A stretch of 63,712 nucleotides of DNA from Dactylosporangium sucinum (GCF_014647515.1 NZ_BMPI01000006.1:8763-72474); one strand, 5' to 3'. Counted from the stretch's first letter, positions 25,387-34,468 are shown. Notes: a model not told the origin generated them from the letters alone. Numbers and translations are program-made.

Positions 25387-25911
25387 TCAGCGGGCCAGCT
25401 GGAGGAGGTCGTCGACGGTCCACTGGTCGTAGGCGTGCTCGCCGTACCTGGACGCGCGCAGGGTGCCGTCGGGGTTGATCAGGAAGTCCGCCGGCAAGCC
25501 CCAGCGGCCGCCGGCCGGGGTCAGCGACGGTGCGCGGCCGCGGCCTCGGAGCAGCGACCACACGCTGCGGGCCACCGCCGCGGCGATGTGCGGCCAGACC
25601 CTCGGGTGCAGCAGGGAGCGGCGGGAGGACTCGACGCCGAACTCGCGGTACAACCGCTTCGTGGGATCCGGGATCACCGCGAACGGCAGGCCCGCCACGT
25701 GCTCGCGCAGGTCCGCCGCGCTGGAGTGGAAGACGACGACCTCGCGGATGCCCGCGGCCTCGATCTCGGCGTGGCGCTTGACGATCGAGCGGAGGTGGAG
25801 GTTGCAGACCGGGCAGCCGGCGAAGCGGCGGAACTGGAGGTGCACCAGGCGGGACGGGTCGGGGACGTGGACCTCGGCGCCGGAGACGTCCTGCAGCCGG
25901 CGTGACGACAC
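25387..25911 (-). CDS. Peroxiredoxin-like (AhpC/TSA fold) protein
   Basis: 174 residues. FRRFAGCPVCNLHLR gives a Cys33-x-x-Cys36 pair at the start of helix 1 of a thioredoxin fold; AGIREVVVFHSSAADLREHV, LPFAVIPDP and GLPADFLINPDG are the remaining conserved segments. Likely a thiol peroxidase or disulfide reductase. GTG at 25911 fits homologue length best; a TTG at 25920 preceded by GGGGG and an ATG at 25956 are alternatives. Its promoter region carries the TetR-type operators, so the divergent TetR protein probably controls it. Confidence 0.7.
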   Translation of the reverse strand: MSSRRLQDVSGAEVHVPDPSRLVHLQFRRFAGCPVCNLHLRSIVKRHAEIEAAGIREVVVFHSSAADLREHVAGLPFAVIPDPTKRLYREFGVESSRRSLLHPRVWPHIAAAVARSVWSLLRGRGRAPSLTPAGGRWGLPADFLINPDGTLRASRYGEHAYDQWTVDDLLQLAR

Positions 25912-25937
25912 GGAAAGCAACGCAAACCCCCGGGATC

Positions 25938-25984
25938 GTAAGCGTACAAGGTACACCTACCACGGTAAGCGTATGTCGTACGCT
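25938..25984. promoter_or_regulatory. Two TetR-type operator half-site pairs
   Basis: AGCGTA-N5-TACGCT is perfect at 25968-25984. A second, imperfect copy AGCGTA-N5-TACACC is at 25941-25957, exactly 27 bases away. Both lie between the divergent redoxin-like and TetR genes, the usual place for TetR autoregulation. Confidence 0.65.
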
Positions 25985-25993
25985 GTCAAGGCC

Positions 25994-26620
25994 ATGCCGA
26001 GACCTCGTTCGCTGACTGCCGAGGGGATCGCCGCTGCCGCGCTGGCCGTCCTCGACCGCCACGGGACCGGCGGGCTCACCATGCGCGCCGTGGCCCAGGA
26101 GCTCGGGGTCAGCACGATGGGGCTCTACCGGTACGTCACGGACCGCGAGGAGCTCGAAGGGCTCGTCGTCGAGCTGGTGCTCGGCGCGGTCGACCCGGCG
26201 CCACCCGCGGACGGCACCTGGCAGGAGCGGATCGCGGCGCTGGTCGAGCGGGTGCGGGCGGCCGTCGGCGCGCATCCCGCCGTGGTACCGCTGACGATGA
26301 CCCACCGTCACCGCTCGCCGGCGATCCTGCGCTGGTCGGAGTCCGTCGCCGGGCTGCTGACCGAGGCGGGCACCGACGACCGGCAGCGGGTGGTGGCGCT
26401 GCGGGGGCTGCTGGCGTACGTGATCGGGGCGATCCAGCTCGAGCACCTCGGCCCGCTGGCCGGCGCCGGCACGGTCGCGATCGCCGGCCTGGATCCGGCC
26501 GAGTTCCCGAACCTGCGCGCCACGGCGCAGGCGGCGCGACGCGTGCCCGCGGACGAGGAGTTCCGCGGCGGCCTGGCGCTGCTGCTGGCCGGAATCGGGC
26601 GCCGAGGAGCGGCCACATGA
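25994..26620 (+). CDS. TetR-family transcriptional regulator
   Basis: 208 residues. MPRPRSLTAEGIAAAALAVL opens the TetR_N helix-turn-helix, which continues as LTMRAVAQELGVSTMGLYRYV. The C-terminal ligand domain (about 65-208) is of the TetR_C type often found with AcrR/actinomycete regulators. ATG at 25994 is preferred over 25973, which lies inside the operator. Overlaps the next gene by ATGA (26617-26620). Confidence 0.87.
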   Translation: MPRPRSLTAEGIAAAALAVLDRHGTGGLTMRAVAQELGVSTMGLYRYVTDREELEGLVVELVLGAVDPAPPADGTWQERIAALVERVRAAVGAHPAVVPLTMTHRHRSPAILRWSESVAGLLTEAGTDDRQRVVALRGLLAYVIGAIQLEHLGPLAGAGTVAIAGLDPAEFPNLRATAQAARRVPADEEFRGGLALLLAGIGRRGAAT

Positions 26621-27039
26621 ACGACCTGCGGGACGCCACCTGCGTCGCCTGCCCGGCGCAGCGGCTGGCGGTGGGGGCGTTCGACGTGAGCGACCGGCCG
26701 CGGGTCGAGAGCCGGTACGACCCGGACCTCGGCTACCGGGTCGACCGGGCGACGCGGACGCCGACCTGCGTGCACCCGTACCGGGTCGGCCTGCCGCCGG
26801 GCCGGTACGCGTCGGGCGAACCGCTGCCGGCCGACGGCGACCGGCGGCCGGCACCGACCGAGGAGGACCTCGTGCTGCCCGACGACGTCACGCTGCTCGA
26901 GGCGTGGTTGATCGCGGTGGTACGGCGGGCGCCGGCGCCCGAGCTCGCCCGGGCGCTGCGGGCGGCGGAGGAGCGGGCGGCCGCCCGGTTCGGAACTGCC
27001 GCGACCGTCGACGCCCTCCGCCGCGTGCTCGCCGGCTAA
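26617..27039 (+). CDS. Hypothetical protein coupled to the TetR gene
   Basis: 140 residues, no family recognised. The N-terminus has two cysteines in ATCVACPAQ, a third in TPTCVHPYR, then a helical C-terminal half (LLEAWLIAVVRRAPAPELAR). No signal peptide or membrane segment. ATGA overlap with the TetR stop indicates co-translation, so it may act with the regulator or be its cofactor. Confidence 0.55.
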   Translation: MNDLRDATCVACPAQRLAVGAFDVSDRPRVESRYDPDLGYRVDRATRTPTCVHPYRVGLPPGRYASGEPLPADGDRRPAPTEEDLVLPDDVTLLEAWLIAVVRRAPAPELARALRAAEERAAARFGTAATVDALRRVLAG

Positions 27040-27179
27040 AGGCGGACCAGCGCCAGCGGGCGGTCGCCGCGCAGCACCGCCGGGTCCAGCCACTCGGGGA
27101 TGCGGTCGAGCCCGACCTCGCGGATGAAGTTGCCCCAGGTGTACAGGGCGTAGGTGTCCAGATCCGACCTGGCCGATCA
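27036..27179 (-). pseudogene. C-terminal fragment of an unidentified gene
   Basis: A 45-codon leftward frame, closed upstream by TGA and lacking a start codon, encodes DLDTYALYTWGNFIREVG, then LDRIPEWLDPAVLRGDRP and LALVRL before a stop. The composition (aromatic/acidic, normal codon bias) looks like a real protein tail and not random sequence. It lies between two genes with no room for its N-terminus, so I read it as a relic. Parent family not recognised. Confidence 0.3.
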
Positions 27180-27929
27180 GCCTACGGCGATCACGAGTGC
27201 GGTCACGTTGTCCCGCCCGCCGGCGGCGAGCGCGTGGCCGACGAGGGCGCGCGCGTCGTCGAGCGGCGCAGGCCCGCGCAGCCGGGCACGCAGGTCGCCG
27301 GCGCCCGGCAGGTATCGCCAGAGGCCGTCGGTGCAGAGCAGGAGCGTGCCGGGCACGTGCGGGCGGTGGCTGTGCGCCTGCGGCCGCGGCGGCGGGGCGC
27401 CCGCGCCGAGCCACGCGGAGATCGTGTCCAGGTCGCCGGTGTCGTCGGCGGTGAGCGCCGTGCCGGGGCCGCTCGACGGCAGCCAGTACGCGCGGCTGTC
27501 GCCGACGCCCGTCGCCCAGATGCCCGCCGGCCCGGCGATGCCCGCCGCGTAGGTGCAGCCGGGTCCGTTCAGGGCGGCGACCGCTGCACCCGCCCGTACC
27601 GCCGAGTCCTCCAATGCCTCCTCGGGCAATGCCCCGGCGATCAGGCGGGCGGCCAGCCGTTCGGCGCCGCACGCCACCGCGACCTGGGCGGCACGCTCGG
27701 GGCGCGGGGTCATCGAGATGCCGTCGGCGACCACGCCGATCGTCCAGGGGCCGGCCGTCGTCAGGGCCATCGCGTCGGCGTTGACGCCGCGACGGAGGCC
27801 GCGGTCGGTGACCGCCGCGGCGCCGGTGATCGCGGTCTCGAGCCGGGCCCGGTGCAGCGGCTGGGCGTGGCCGCAGTCCCAGCAATAGCCGTCCGGTGCG
27901 ACGGTCCCGCCGCACCGGACGCATGCCAT
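27177..27929 (-). CDS. PP2C-type Ser/Thr phosphatase with N-terminal zinc ribbon
   Basis: 250 residues. Cys3, Cys6, Cys16 and Cys19 (CVRC ... YCWDC) form a small zinc ribbon. The PP2C core follows: VVADGISM (metal Asp), GVGDSRAYW, LLLCTDGLWRYL and GGRDNVTALVIAV, so all metal-binding motifs remain. It probably dephosphorylates Ser/Thr kinase targets. No protein kinase gene is adjacent, unusual because zinc-ribbon PP2C genes commonly sit beside PknG/vWA genes. Starts nine bases after the RTX gene end on the minus strand (27939), so it may be read from the same transcript. Confidence 0.82.
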   Translation of the reverse strand: MACVRCGGTVAPDGYCWDCGHAQPLHRARLETAITGAAAVTDRGLRRGVNADAMALTTAGPWTIGVVADGISMTPRPERAAQVAVACGAERLAARLIAGALPEEALEDSAVRAGAAVAALNGPGCTYAAGIAGPAGIWATGVGDSRAYWLPSSGPGTALTADDTGDLDTISAWLGAGAPPPRPQAHSHRPHVPGTLLLCTDGLWRYLPGAGDLRARLRGPAPLDDARALVGHALAAGGRDNVTALVIAVG

Positions 27930-27938
27930 GCGCGAAAA

Positions 27939-30900
27939 CTACACCCCGTAGGTCTCGCAGCGGTTGCCCGCGTTGGTGTTGTTGCCCTTGCCGACGTAGG
28001 CGTCGTCGGTGCCGGCGCCGCAGTCGACGGTGTCGTTGCCGCTGCCGGTGCCGATCCGGTCGTTGCCGGCGCCGGCGGTGACGGTGTTGTTGCCGTTGCC
28101 CGCGTCGATGATGTCGTCACCCGCGCCGGTCACGATGGTGTCGTTGCCGGACGCGGTGGTGACGACGTTCGCGCCGTCGCCGGCGTTGATGACGTTGTTG
28201 CCGCCGCCGGCCGCGATCCGGTCGTTGCCGGCGCCGGCGGTGATGGTGTCGTTGCCCGACGCCGCGGTGATGACGTTGTCGCCGCCGCCCGCGTTGATCA
28301 CGTTGTTGCCGCCGCCGGCGTCGATCCAGTCGCCGCCGTCGGCGGTGGTGATCGTGTCGTTGCCGGGGCCGGTGGTGATGCAGTCGGTGCCGCCCTTGCC
28401 GGCGACCACGTCGTTGCCGCCGCGGCCGAGGATCAGGTCGTTGCCCGCGGTACCGGAGAGCTGCTCGTTGCCGGTGCCACCGACGATGACGTTCTGGATC
28501 GCGATGCCGGCGCAGGCGTCGGCCGGCTGGCTCGCCGCGCGGATCGCCACCGGGCCGGACTGCTGGATGCCGGTGAGCGCATCGGTGTAGGTGACGGAGC
28601 CGCCCGCGCCGACCGTGATGAGGATCGGCGTCGACTTCACCGTGACGGTCACGACGGCGGGGCCGCCGGCGATGGTGGCGACCGCGTTCTTGACGTTGTA
28701 CGTGCCCTCGGTGAGCGCGATCGTCGCGGTGCTGCCGTCGAGCTGGAACAGCGCCGGCTCGGTGCCCGCGCCGACGGTGACGGTCAACGCGGCGTCGACG
28801 TGGATCGTCCGGCCCTTGCGGTCGAGGATCCGGCCGCCGGTGAACGTGTTGTCGCCGGTGTCGACCGGGTCGTCGATGCCGTCGCCGTCCGAGTCGGGCA
28901 CGGTGCACGGCAGCGTGCCGGCGCGCAGCGCGTGGCCCTCGTCGTTGGAGTCGTTGGCGTACACGACCGGCTTGCGGCCGGCGACGCACGCCGACTGCGG
29001 GGCGATGGCGAAGCCCTCGTTGTTGTAGTTGGGCATGCCGGCCGGGCGCTCGTAGAGGTTCGTGAGCGAGTAGCGGCCGGTTGCGTCGAGATCGAACGTC
29101 GCCGTGCGGCCCTGGCACGTGTCGTCGCAGACCACCCACAGGTGGGAGGTCTCCGGCTCGAACTGCAGGTCCATCACGCCCGGGAAGCCGCTGACGATGG
29201 TGGCGACCCGGGTGAACGCGCCGCCGGCCTGGTCGAGCGCGTAGCCGTAGACGGTGCCGTTGGCCTCGACGCCGACGAAGAAGATGCCGCCGCCGTGGTT
29301 GGGGTAGGTGGCCGGGTCGTACTTCGCGCCCGTGTGCTCGTCGACGAAGCCGCCGGCGGTCAGCACCGCGTCGGGCACGAACGTGATGCCCTCCAGCCCG
29401 AGGTTGGCGCCCACGACCGGCAGGTCGGCGGTGAGGTTCCACTCGGCGTTCGCGTTGAGGCTGGTCGCGCCCTCGACGACGGCGAAGCGCTCGATCGCCG
29501 GCCGGCTGACGCCGCTGTTGGCGTTGTTGCGCTCGGTCGACACGAACACGCCGTTGTCCGTCACCGTCACGCCCTCCGCGTCGAGGTCGCCGGTGCCGTC
29601 GCCGTAGTGCAGCGCCGCAGTGAGCGTCGGTGTCCACTTGGTGCCGTCGAAGGCGAGCCGGTACAGGGTGCCGGGGCCGTTCTTGACCGCCCACAGGGTG
29701 CTTCCCTGGAACGTCAGGCCGCTCATGTTGCCGCCGAAGACGTTCGCCTCGTCGACGGTCGTGATCTCGCTGCCGCCCGGCCAGGGCGAGGCGGGCGTCT
29801 GCCCGGGGCAGGCGTTGGCCGCGCCCTTGGTGGGGGCGGTCGTCGTGGTGAACTCGTTGCCGCAGCGGCCGTACGTGGTGGTCGCGTGCGCCGTCCAGGA
29901 GTACGAGTCGACGAGCGTGCCGTCCGGCTTGAACAGGCGCGCCGAGTCCGCGCTGCCGAGCCCGTACGCGGTCTCGACGTCGAACGCGGCGAAACCGCCC
30001 GCGGCGATCGTCGTTCCGGCCGGGATCGTGAACACGTGGGTGTCGTCGTTGTCCTTGAGCAGCCAGCCCGACACGTCGGCCGGGGTGGCGCCGGTGTTCG
30101 CCAGCTCGATCCAGTCGCCCGGCGTGCCGCCGTTGGACTCGACCTCGTTGATGCGGACCGGCGTCGAGCAGTCGTTCGCCGCGCCCTTGGTCGGCGAGGT
30201 CGTCGTGGTGAACGCGCCGCCGCAGCGGCCGTAGGTGGTGGCGGCGTGCGTGGTCCAGGAGTACGAGTCGACGAGCGTGACGCCGTCGGCCAGGAAGAGC
30301 CGGGCCGAGTCGGCGCCGCCCAGGCCGTACGACACCTCGACGTCCAGGGCGAGGTAGCCGCCGGCGGCGATCGTCGTTCCCGCCGGGATCGTGAAGACGT
30401 GGCTGTCGTCGTTGTCCTTGACGATCCAGCCGGACACGTCGACCGGCGCGCCACCGATGTTCACCAGCTCGACCCAGTCGCCGGGCGAGCCGCCGTTGGA
30501 CTCGACCTCGTTGATCCGCACCGGGACCGAGCAGTCGTTCGCCGCGCCCTTGGTCGGCGAGGTCGTCGTGGTGAACCCACCGCCGCAGCGGCCGTAGGTG
30601 GTGGCGGCGTGCGTGGTCCAGGAGTACGAGTCGACGAGCGTGACGCCGTCGGGGCGGAAGAGCCGGGCCGAGTCGGCGCCGCCGAGGCCGTAGGCGACCT
30701 CGACGTCCAGCGCCAGGTAGCCGCCGACGGTGATCGTGGTCCCGGCCGGGATCGTGAAGACGTGACTGTCGTCGTTGTCCTTGAGGATCCAGCCGGACAG
30801 GTCGACGTCGGCCGCGCCGGTGTTCGCCAGCTCGACCCAGTCGCCCGGGGTGCCGCCGCTGGACTCGACCTCGTTGATCACGACGCCCGAGGCGTCCTCA

Positions 30901-30998
30901 GCCGCGGCGGGGGCGGCGGTGCCGAGCAGCGGCAGGGTGAGCGCGGCCAGGGCCGCGACGAGTAACCGTGGTGTGCGCACCCGCTGAGCGTCGGGCAC
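27939..30998 (-). CDS. Secreted lamin-tail-domain/RTX repeat protein
   Basis: 1019 residues. Signal peptide (1-33). Three tandem lamin-tail (LTD) domains at about 36-155, 156-277 and 278-395, each starting INEVES-GG-PGDW and containing SGW-KDNDD-HVFTIPAGTT. About 415-690 is a beta-propeller-like region with LDAEGVTVTDNGVFVSTER, LGLEGITFVPDAVL and YNNEGFAIAP, as in SdiA-regulated or phytase-like esterase propellers. A calcium-binding DSDGDGIDDPVD loop is near 700, and about 865-1000 hold RTX calcium nonapeptides (GGxGNDxI). Likely exported and calcium-folded; substrate unknown. LTD plus RTX in one chain suggests a nuclease or surface enzyme companion, not demonstrated. Confidence 0.82.
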   Translation of the reverse strand: MPDAQRVRTPRLLVAALAALTLPLLGTAAPAAAEDASGVVINEVESSGGTPGDWVELANTGAADVDLSGWILKDNDDSHVFTIPAGTTITVGGYLALDVEVAYGLGGADSARLFRPDGVTLVDSYSWTTHAATTYGRCGGGFTTTTSPTKGAANDCSVPVRINEVESNGGSPGDWVELVNIGGAPVDVSGWIVKDNDDSHVFTIPAGTTIAAGGYLALDVEVSYGLGGADSARLFLADGVTLVDSYSWTTHAATTYGRCGGAFTTTTSPTKGAANDCSTPVRINEVESNGGTPGDWIELANTGATPADVSGWLLKDNDDTHVFTIPAGTTIAAGGFAAFDVETAYGLGSADSARLFKPDGTLVDSYSWTAHATTTYGRCGNEFTTTTAPTKGAANACPGQTPASPWPGGSEITTVDEANVFGGNMSGLTFQGSTLWAVKNGPGTLYRLAFDGTKWTPTLTAALHYGDGTGDLDAEGVTVTDNGVFVSTERNNANSGVSRPAIERFAVVEGATSLNANAEWNLTADLPVVGANLGLEGITFVPDAVLTAGGFVDEHTGAKYDPATYPNHGGGIFFVGVEANGTVYGYALDQAGGAFTRVATIVSGFPGVMDLQFEPETSHLWVVCDDTCQGRTATFDLDATGRYSLTNLYERPAGMPNYNNEGFAIAPQSACVAGRKPVVYANDSNDEGHALRAGTLPCTVPDSDGDGIDDPVDTGDNTFTGGRILDRKGRTIHVDAALTVTVGAGTEPALFQLDGSTATIALTEGTYNVKNAVATIAGGPAVVTVTVKSTPILITVGAGGSVTYTDALTGIQQSGPVAIRAASQPADACAGIAIQNVIVGGTGNEQLSGTAGNDLILGRGGNDVVAGKGGTDCITTGPGNDTITTADGGDWIDAGGGNNVINAGGGDNVITAASGNDTITAGAGNDRIAAGGGNNVINAGDGANVVTTASGNDTIVTGAGDDIIDAGNGNNTVTAGAGNDRIGTGSGNDTVDCGAGTDDAYVGKGNNTNAGNRCETYGV

Positions 30999-31053
30999 AC
31001 CGGCTACCGCGACGTGAACAGATCACGAACAGCGTGAATGTACCCCGAGGATA

Positions 31054-31068
31054 TATACGCGAGGTATA
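31054..31068. promoter_or_regulatory. PadR-type operator
   Basis: TATAC-N5-GTATA, 21 bases before the PadR start and 55 bases from the divergent RTX gene start. An AT-rich island in very GC-rich DNA, including TATATA at 31052-31057. PadR proteins typically bind such ATAC/GTAT repeats, so autoregulation is likely. Confidence 0.55.
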
Positions 31069-31089
31069 CGCTCAGGGTATGGTCGGCGC

Positions 31090-31614
31090 ATGAGCGTCCC
31101 CTTGACCCTGCTCGGCCTGATCGAGCGCGAGCCCAGCCACGGCTACGACCTCAAGCGCGACTACGACACGTTCTTCAGCCGCGGCAAGCCGCTGCCGTTC
31201 GGGCAGGTCTACGCCACGCTGGGGCGGCTCGCGCGGGACGGGAAGGTCGTCATCGGCGACGTCGAGCCGGGGGTCGGGCCGGATCGCAAGCGGTATGTCA
31301 TCACCGAGCTCGGGGCGACCGAGGTCGACGCCTGGCTGACCGAACCGGTCGAGGCCGAGCCCAACCTGCAGTCGGTGCTGTTCACCAAGGTGGTGCTGGC
31401 GCTGATGCTGGGCCGGCCCGCCGAGGAGTACCTCGACAGCCAGCGCGCCACCCACCTCAAGCGCATGCAGGAGCTCACGACGATCAAGCGCGGCGGCAAC
31501 CTCGTCGACGCGCTGCTCGCCGACCACGGCCTGTTCCACCTGGAGGCCGACCTGCACTGGATCGACACCACGATCGCCCGGCTCGACGCACTCCGGAAGG
31601 TGGTCAAGCGATGA
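31090..31614 (+). CDS. PadR-family transcriptional regulator
   Basis: 174 residues. Winged helix at the N-terminus: LLGLIEREPSHGYDLKRDY, then PFGQVYATLGRLARDGKV and KRYVITELGATEV. The C-terminal coiled-coil dimerisation helix is of the longer PadR type. ATG at 31090. Overlaps the ABC ATPase gene by ATGA (31611-31614), so regulator and exporter form one operon, a common efflux arrangement. Confidence 0.88.
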   Translation: MSVPLTLLGLIEREPSHGYDLKRDYDTFFSRGKPLPFGQVYATLGRLARDGKVVIGDVEPGVGPDRKRYVITELGATEVDAWLTEPVEAEPNLQSVLFTKVVLALMLGRPAEEYLDSQRATHLKRMQELTTIKRGGNLVDALLADHGLFHLEADLHWIDTTIARLDALRKVVKR

Positions 31615-32276
31615 TCGAGGCCCGCGAGGTCGTCCTGTCCTTCGGCGAGACCCCGGCCCTGCGCGGCGCGACCCTGTCGGTGGCGGCCGGCGAGATCGTC
31701 GCCGTCATGGGCCCGAGCGGCTCCGGCAAGTCGACGCTGCTGCACTGCCTGGCCGGCATCCTGGTCCCCGACTCCGGTGAGATCCACTTCGACGGCCGCC
31801 GGGTCGACACGCTCGACGAGACCGCGCGCAGCGTGCTGCGCCGCGACCGGTTCGGGTTCGTGTTCCAGTTCGGCCAGCTCGTCCCGGAGCTCACCGCGGA
31901 GGAGAACGTCGCGCTCCCGCTGCTGCTCGGCGGCGCGAAGCGGCCGGACGCGCTGCGCGAGGCCCGGCCCTGGTTCGAGCGGCTCGGCCTGGCCGGCCTG
32001 GAACGGCGCCGGTCCGGCGAGCTGTCCGGCGGGCAGGCCCAGCGGGTCGCGCTGGCCCGCGGCCTGGTCGCGAAGCCGGGCGTGCTGTTCGCCGACGAGC
32101 CGACCGGCGCGCTCGACTCGCTCACCGGCGAGCAGGTCATGGACCTTCTCGTCGCGTCCGCGCGCGAGCAGGGCACGACCGTCGTGCTCGTGACGCACGA
32201 GGCCCGCGTCGCCGCGTACGCCGACCGCCAGGTCATCGTCCGCGACGGCAAAGTGAACGCATTGGTGCACTCATGA
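31611..32276 (+). CDS. ABC transporter ATPase (LolD/MacB type)
   Basis: 221 residues. Walker A GPSGSGKST (34-42), Q-loop FVFQFGQLVPELTAEENV, signature LSGGQAQRVALAR, Walker B VLFADEPTGALDS, H-loop LVTHEARVAAYAD. This subfamily energises FtsX-like permeases that move lipids or peptides or that work as mechanotransmission systems. Overlaps both neighbours by ATGA, giving a three-gene operon. Confidence 0.9.
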   Translation: MIEAREVVLSFGETPALRGATLSVAAGEIVAVMGPSGSGKSTLLHCLAGILVPDSGEIHFDGRRVDTLDETARSVLRRDRFGFVFQFGQLVPELTAEENVALPLLLGGAKRPDALREARPWFERLGLAGLERRRSGELSGGQAQRVALARGLVAKPGVLFADEPTGALDSLTGEQVMDLLVASAREQGTTVVLVTHEARVAAYADRQVIVRDGKVNALVHS

Positions 32277-34468
32277 CGACGTTTGCTGTTCGTTTGGCCC
32301 TCGCCGGCGGGCGGGAGGCCGCGGCCCGGCTGGTCATCATCGCCGCCGCGGTCACGCTCGGGGTGGGCATGCTGCTGGCGACGCTCGCGGGCATGAACGC
32401 CGTCGGGGCGCAGAACCTCCGGTACGCCTGGCTGAACACCATGACCGCGCCCAGCTCCACGCAGGGCTCCGGCGCCGAGCTCTGGTGGCTGGCGCGCAAG
32501 GACTACTACCGCGGCGAGTCCATCGGCCGGATCGAGGTCGCCGGGCTGGCCGCGGATTCGCCGGTACCGCCGGGAATCCCCCACCTGCCCGCCGACGGCG
32601 AGTACTACGTCTCTCCCGCGCTGGCGAAGCTGCTCGACTCGGTGCCCGCCGCCGAACTCGGCGACCGCTTCCCCGGCCGGCGGGCCGGCATCATCGGCGA
32701 CGCGGCGCTGCCCTCGCCCGACTCGCTCATCATCGTCATCGGCCGGCCGCCGGCGACGCTGGAGGAGCTCGGCGCGGTGAGGGTCAACCAGATCATGGCC
32801 ACCGACCCGAGCGACTGCACCCGCTGCATCGTCGGCATCAACCAGGACGGCATGGCGCTCATCCTCTCGGTCGTGGCCGCCGCGCTGCTGTTCCCGGTGC
32901 TCATGTTCATCGGCACCGCGACCCGGCTGGCCGCCGCCCGCCGCGAGCAGCGGTTCGCCGCGATGCGCCTGATCGGCGCCACCCCGCGGCAGATCGCGCA
33001 CATCTCGGCCGTGGAGTCGACGGTCGCCGCGCTCATCGGCACGGCCGCCGGGTTCCTGCTGTTCGCCGCGGTCCGGCCGGCGCTCGCCCTGGCCCCGTTC
33101 ACCGGCGAGCGGTTCTTCCGGGCCGACCTCGCGCTGACGCCGCTCGACGTGCTGGCGGTCGCCCTCGGCATCCCGGCCGGCGCGGTGGTGGCGGCCTGGC
33201 TGGCCCTGCGCCGCGTGCAGATCTCCCCGCTGGGCGTGACCCGCCGGGTGACCCCTCGGCCGCCCGGTGCTTGGCGGCTCGTCCCGCTCGTGGCCGGCGT
33301 CGCCGAGCTGGCCTGGTTCATCGGCCGGCGTCCGGACACGTCGAACCAGCAGATCCTGGCGTACCTCACCGGCTTCGTCCTCATCCTGACCGGCCTCGTG
33401 CTGGCCGGCCCGTGGCTCACCATGCTCGGCGCGCGGGTGCTCGCCGGCCGGGCGCGCCGCCCCGCCGCGCTCATCGCCGGGCGCCGGCTCGCCGACAACC
33501 CGAAGGCGGGGTTCCGCTCGGTGAGCGGGCTCATCGTGGCCCTGTTCATCACCGCGGCGGCGACGGGGGCGATCACCACGTACGTCGCCAACCGCGGCGA
33601 GCCCCGCACCGACTCGGTCGCCGCGACGTCGTTGTCGCTCAACTTCTGGGCGGAGGACGGCCCGCAGCCGACCGCCGCCGACGTCCCGGCCGGTCTCGCG
33701 AGCATCCCCGGCGTCAGCAGCGTCACGCTGGTGCGCCAGGGTCCGGAAGCGCCCGGCCCGACGGGCCTCGTCACCTGCGCCGAGCTGGCCCGCCTGCAGG
33801 TGTTCGGCGCGTGCCCGCCGGGCGCCGCGGTCGCGGCGGTGTGGCATGACCTGATCGGGCCGCGGGCCTTCTCGCTGCGCGACACGATCGAGTGGGATGC
33901 TTCACCGGTCCCGGCCGCCTCGTTGGAGACGCTGCCGGTCCAGTCCGTGGTCGTCAACACCACCGACCGGGCGGCGTTCGAACGTGCGCGGACGATGCTC
34001 ATTCGCGCGTTCCCGGCCACGCAGTGGTTCCCGTCCTCGGTCGGCGAGTGGGAGGCCGACTCGGCGCGGCTGCTCGTGCAGTTCCAGCAGCTTGCGAACG
34101 TCATCATGCTGTGCAGCCTGCCGATCGCGGGCTGCAGCCTGGCCGTCAGCGTGGCCGGCGGGCTGAGCGATCGGAAGCGGCCGTTCAGCTTGCTGCGGCT
34201 GACCGGGGTCCAACTGAACACCCTGCGCGGCGTGGTGGCGCTGGAGGCCGTCGTGCCGCTCCTCCTGGTGGCGGCGGTCGCGATCGGCATGGGACTGCTG
34301 GCCGCGCACCTGTTCCTGCGCGCACAGCTCGACTACTCGCTGCTGGCCCCGCCACCGTCGTTCTACGCGATGGTCGCCGGCGGGCTGGTGGTGTCGCTGG
34401 TCATCATCGGCACGACGCTGCCGCTGCTGCGCCGTCTGACCGGCCCGGAGACGGCTCGCAACGAGTAG
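32273..34468 (+). CDS. FtsX-like ABC permease
   Basis: 731 residues. One N-terminal helix (about 18-40), a large extracytoplasmic domain (about 45-200, with SDCTRC cysteines), then FtsX helices (about 200-225, with RLAAARREQRFAAMRLIGAT; 250-275; 300-320), a middle pair (345-395), and three C-terminal helices (about 610-725). Two FtsX domains in one chain, as in MacB-type exporters of actinomycetes. Partner of the preceding ATPase. Ends exactly where the convergent acetyltransferase stop begins. Confidence 0.85.
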   Translation: MTTFAVRLALAGGREAAARLVIIAAAVTLGVGMLLATLAGMNAVGAQNLRYAWLNTMTAPSSTQGSGAELWWLARKDYYRGESIGRIEVAGLAADSPVPPGIPHLPADGEYYVSPALAKLLDSVPAAELGDRFPGRRAGIIGDAALPSPDSLIIVIGRPPATLEELGAVRVNQIMATDPSDCTRCIVGINQDGMALILSVVAAALLFPVLMFIGTATRLAAARREQRFAAMRLIGATPRQIAHISAVESTVAALIGTAAGFLLFAAVRPALALAPFTGERFFRADLALTPLDVLAVALGIPAGAVVAAWLALRRVQISPLGVTRRVTPRPPGAWRLVPLVAGVAELAWFIGRRPDTSNQQILAYLTGFVLILTGLVLAGPWLTMLGARVLAGRARRPAALIAGRRLADNPKAGFRSVSGLIVALFITAAATGAITTYVANRGEPRTDSVAATSLSLNFWAEDGPQPTAADVPAGLASIPGVSSVTLVRQGPEAPGPTGLVTCAELARLQVFGACPPGAAVAAVWHDLIGPRAFSLRDTIEWDASPVPAASLETLPVQSVVVNTTDRAAFERARTMLIRAFPATQWFPSSVGEWEADSARLLVQFQQLANVIMLCSLPIAGCSLAVSVAGGLSDRKRPFSLLRLTGVQLNTLRGVVALEAVVPLLLVAAVAIGMGLLAAHLFLRAQLDYSLLAPPPSFYAMVAGGLVVSLVIIGTTLPLLRRLTGPETARNE

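Noticed and set aside
25463..26620. Longer TetR reading frame starting about 530 bases upstream
   Set aside because: The added region is opposite the redoxin-like gene and lacks coding character; the HTH begins at MPRPRSLTAEG.
26904..30965. Very long rightward open frame (1353 codons)
   Set aside because: It is opposite the PP2C and lamin-tail/RTX genes and shows only valine/alanine/glycine/arginine-rich repeats caused by antisense reading of their repeats.
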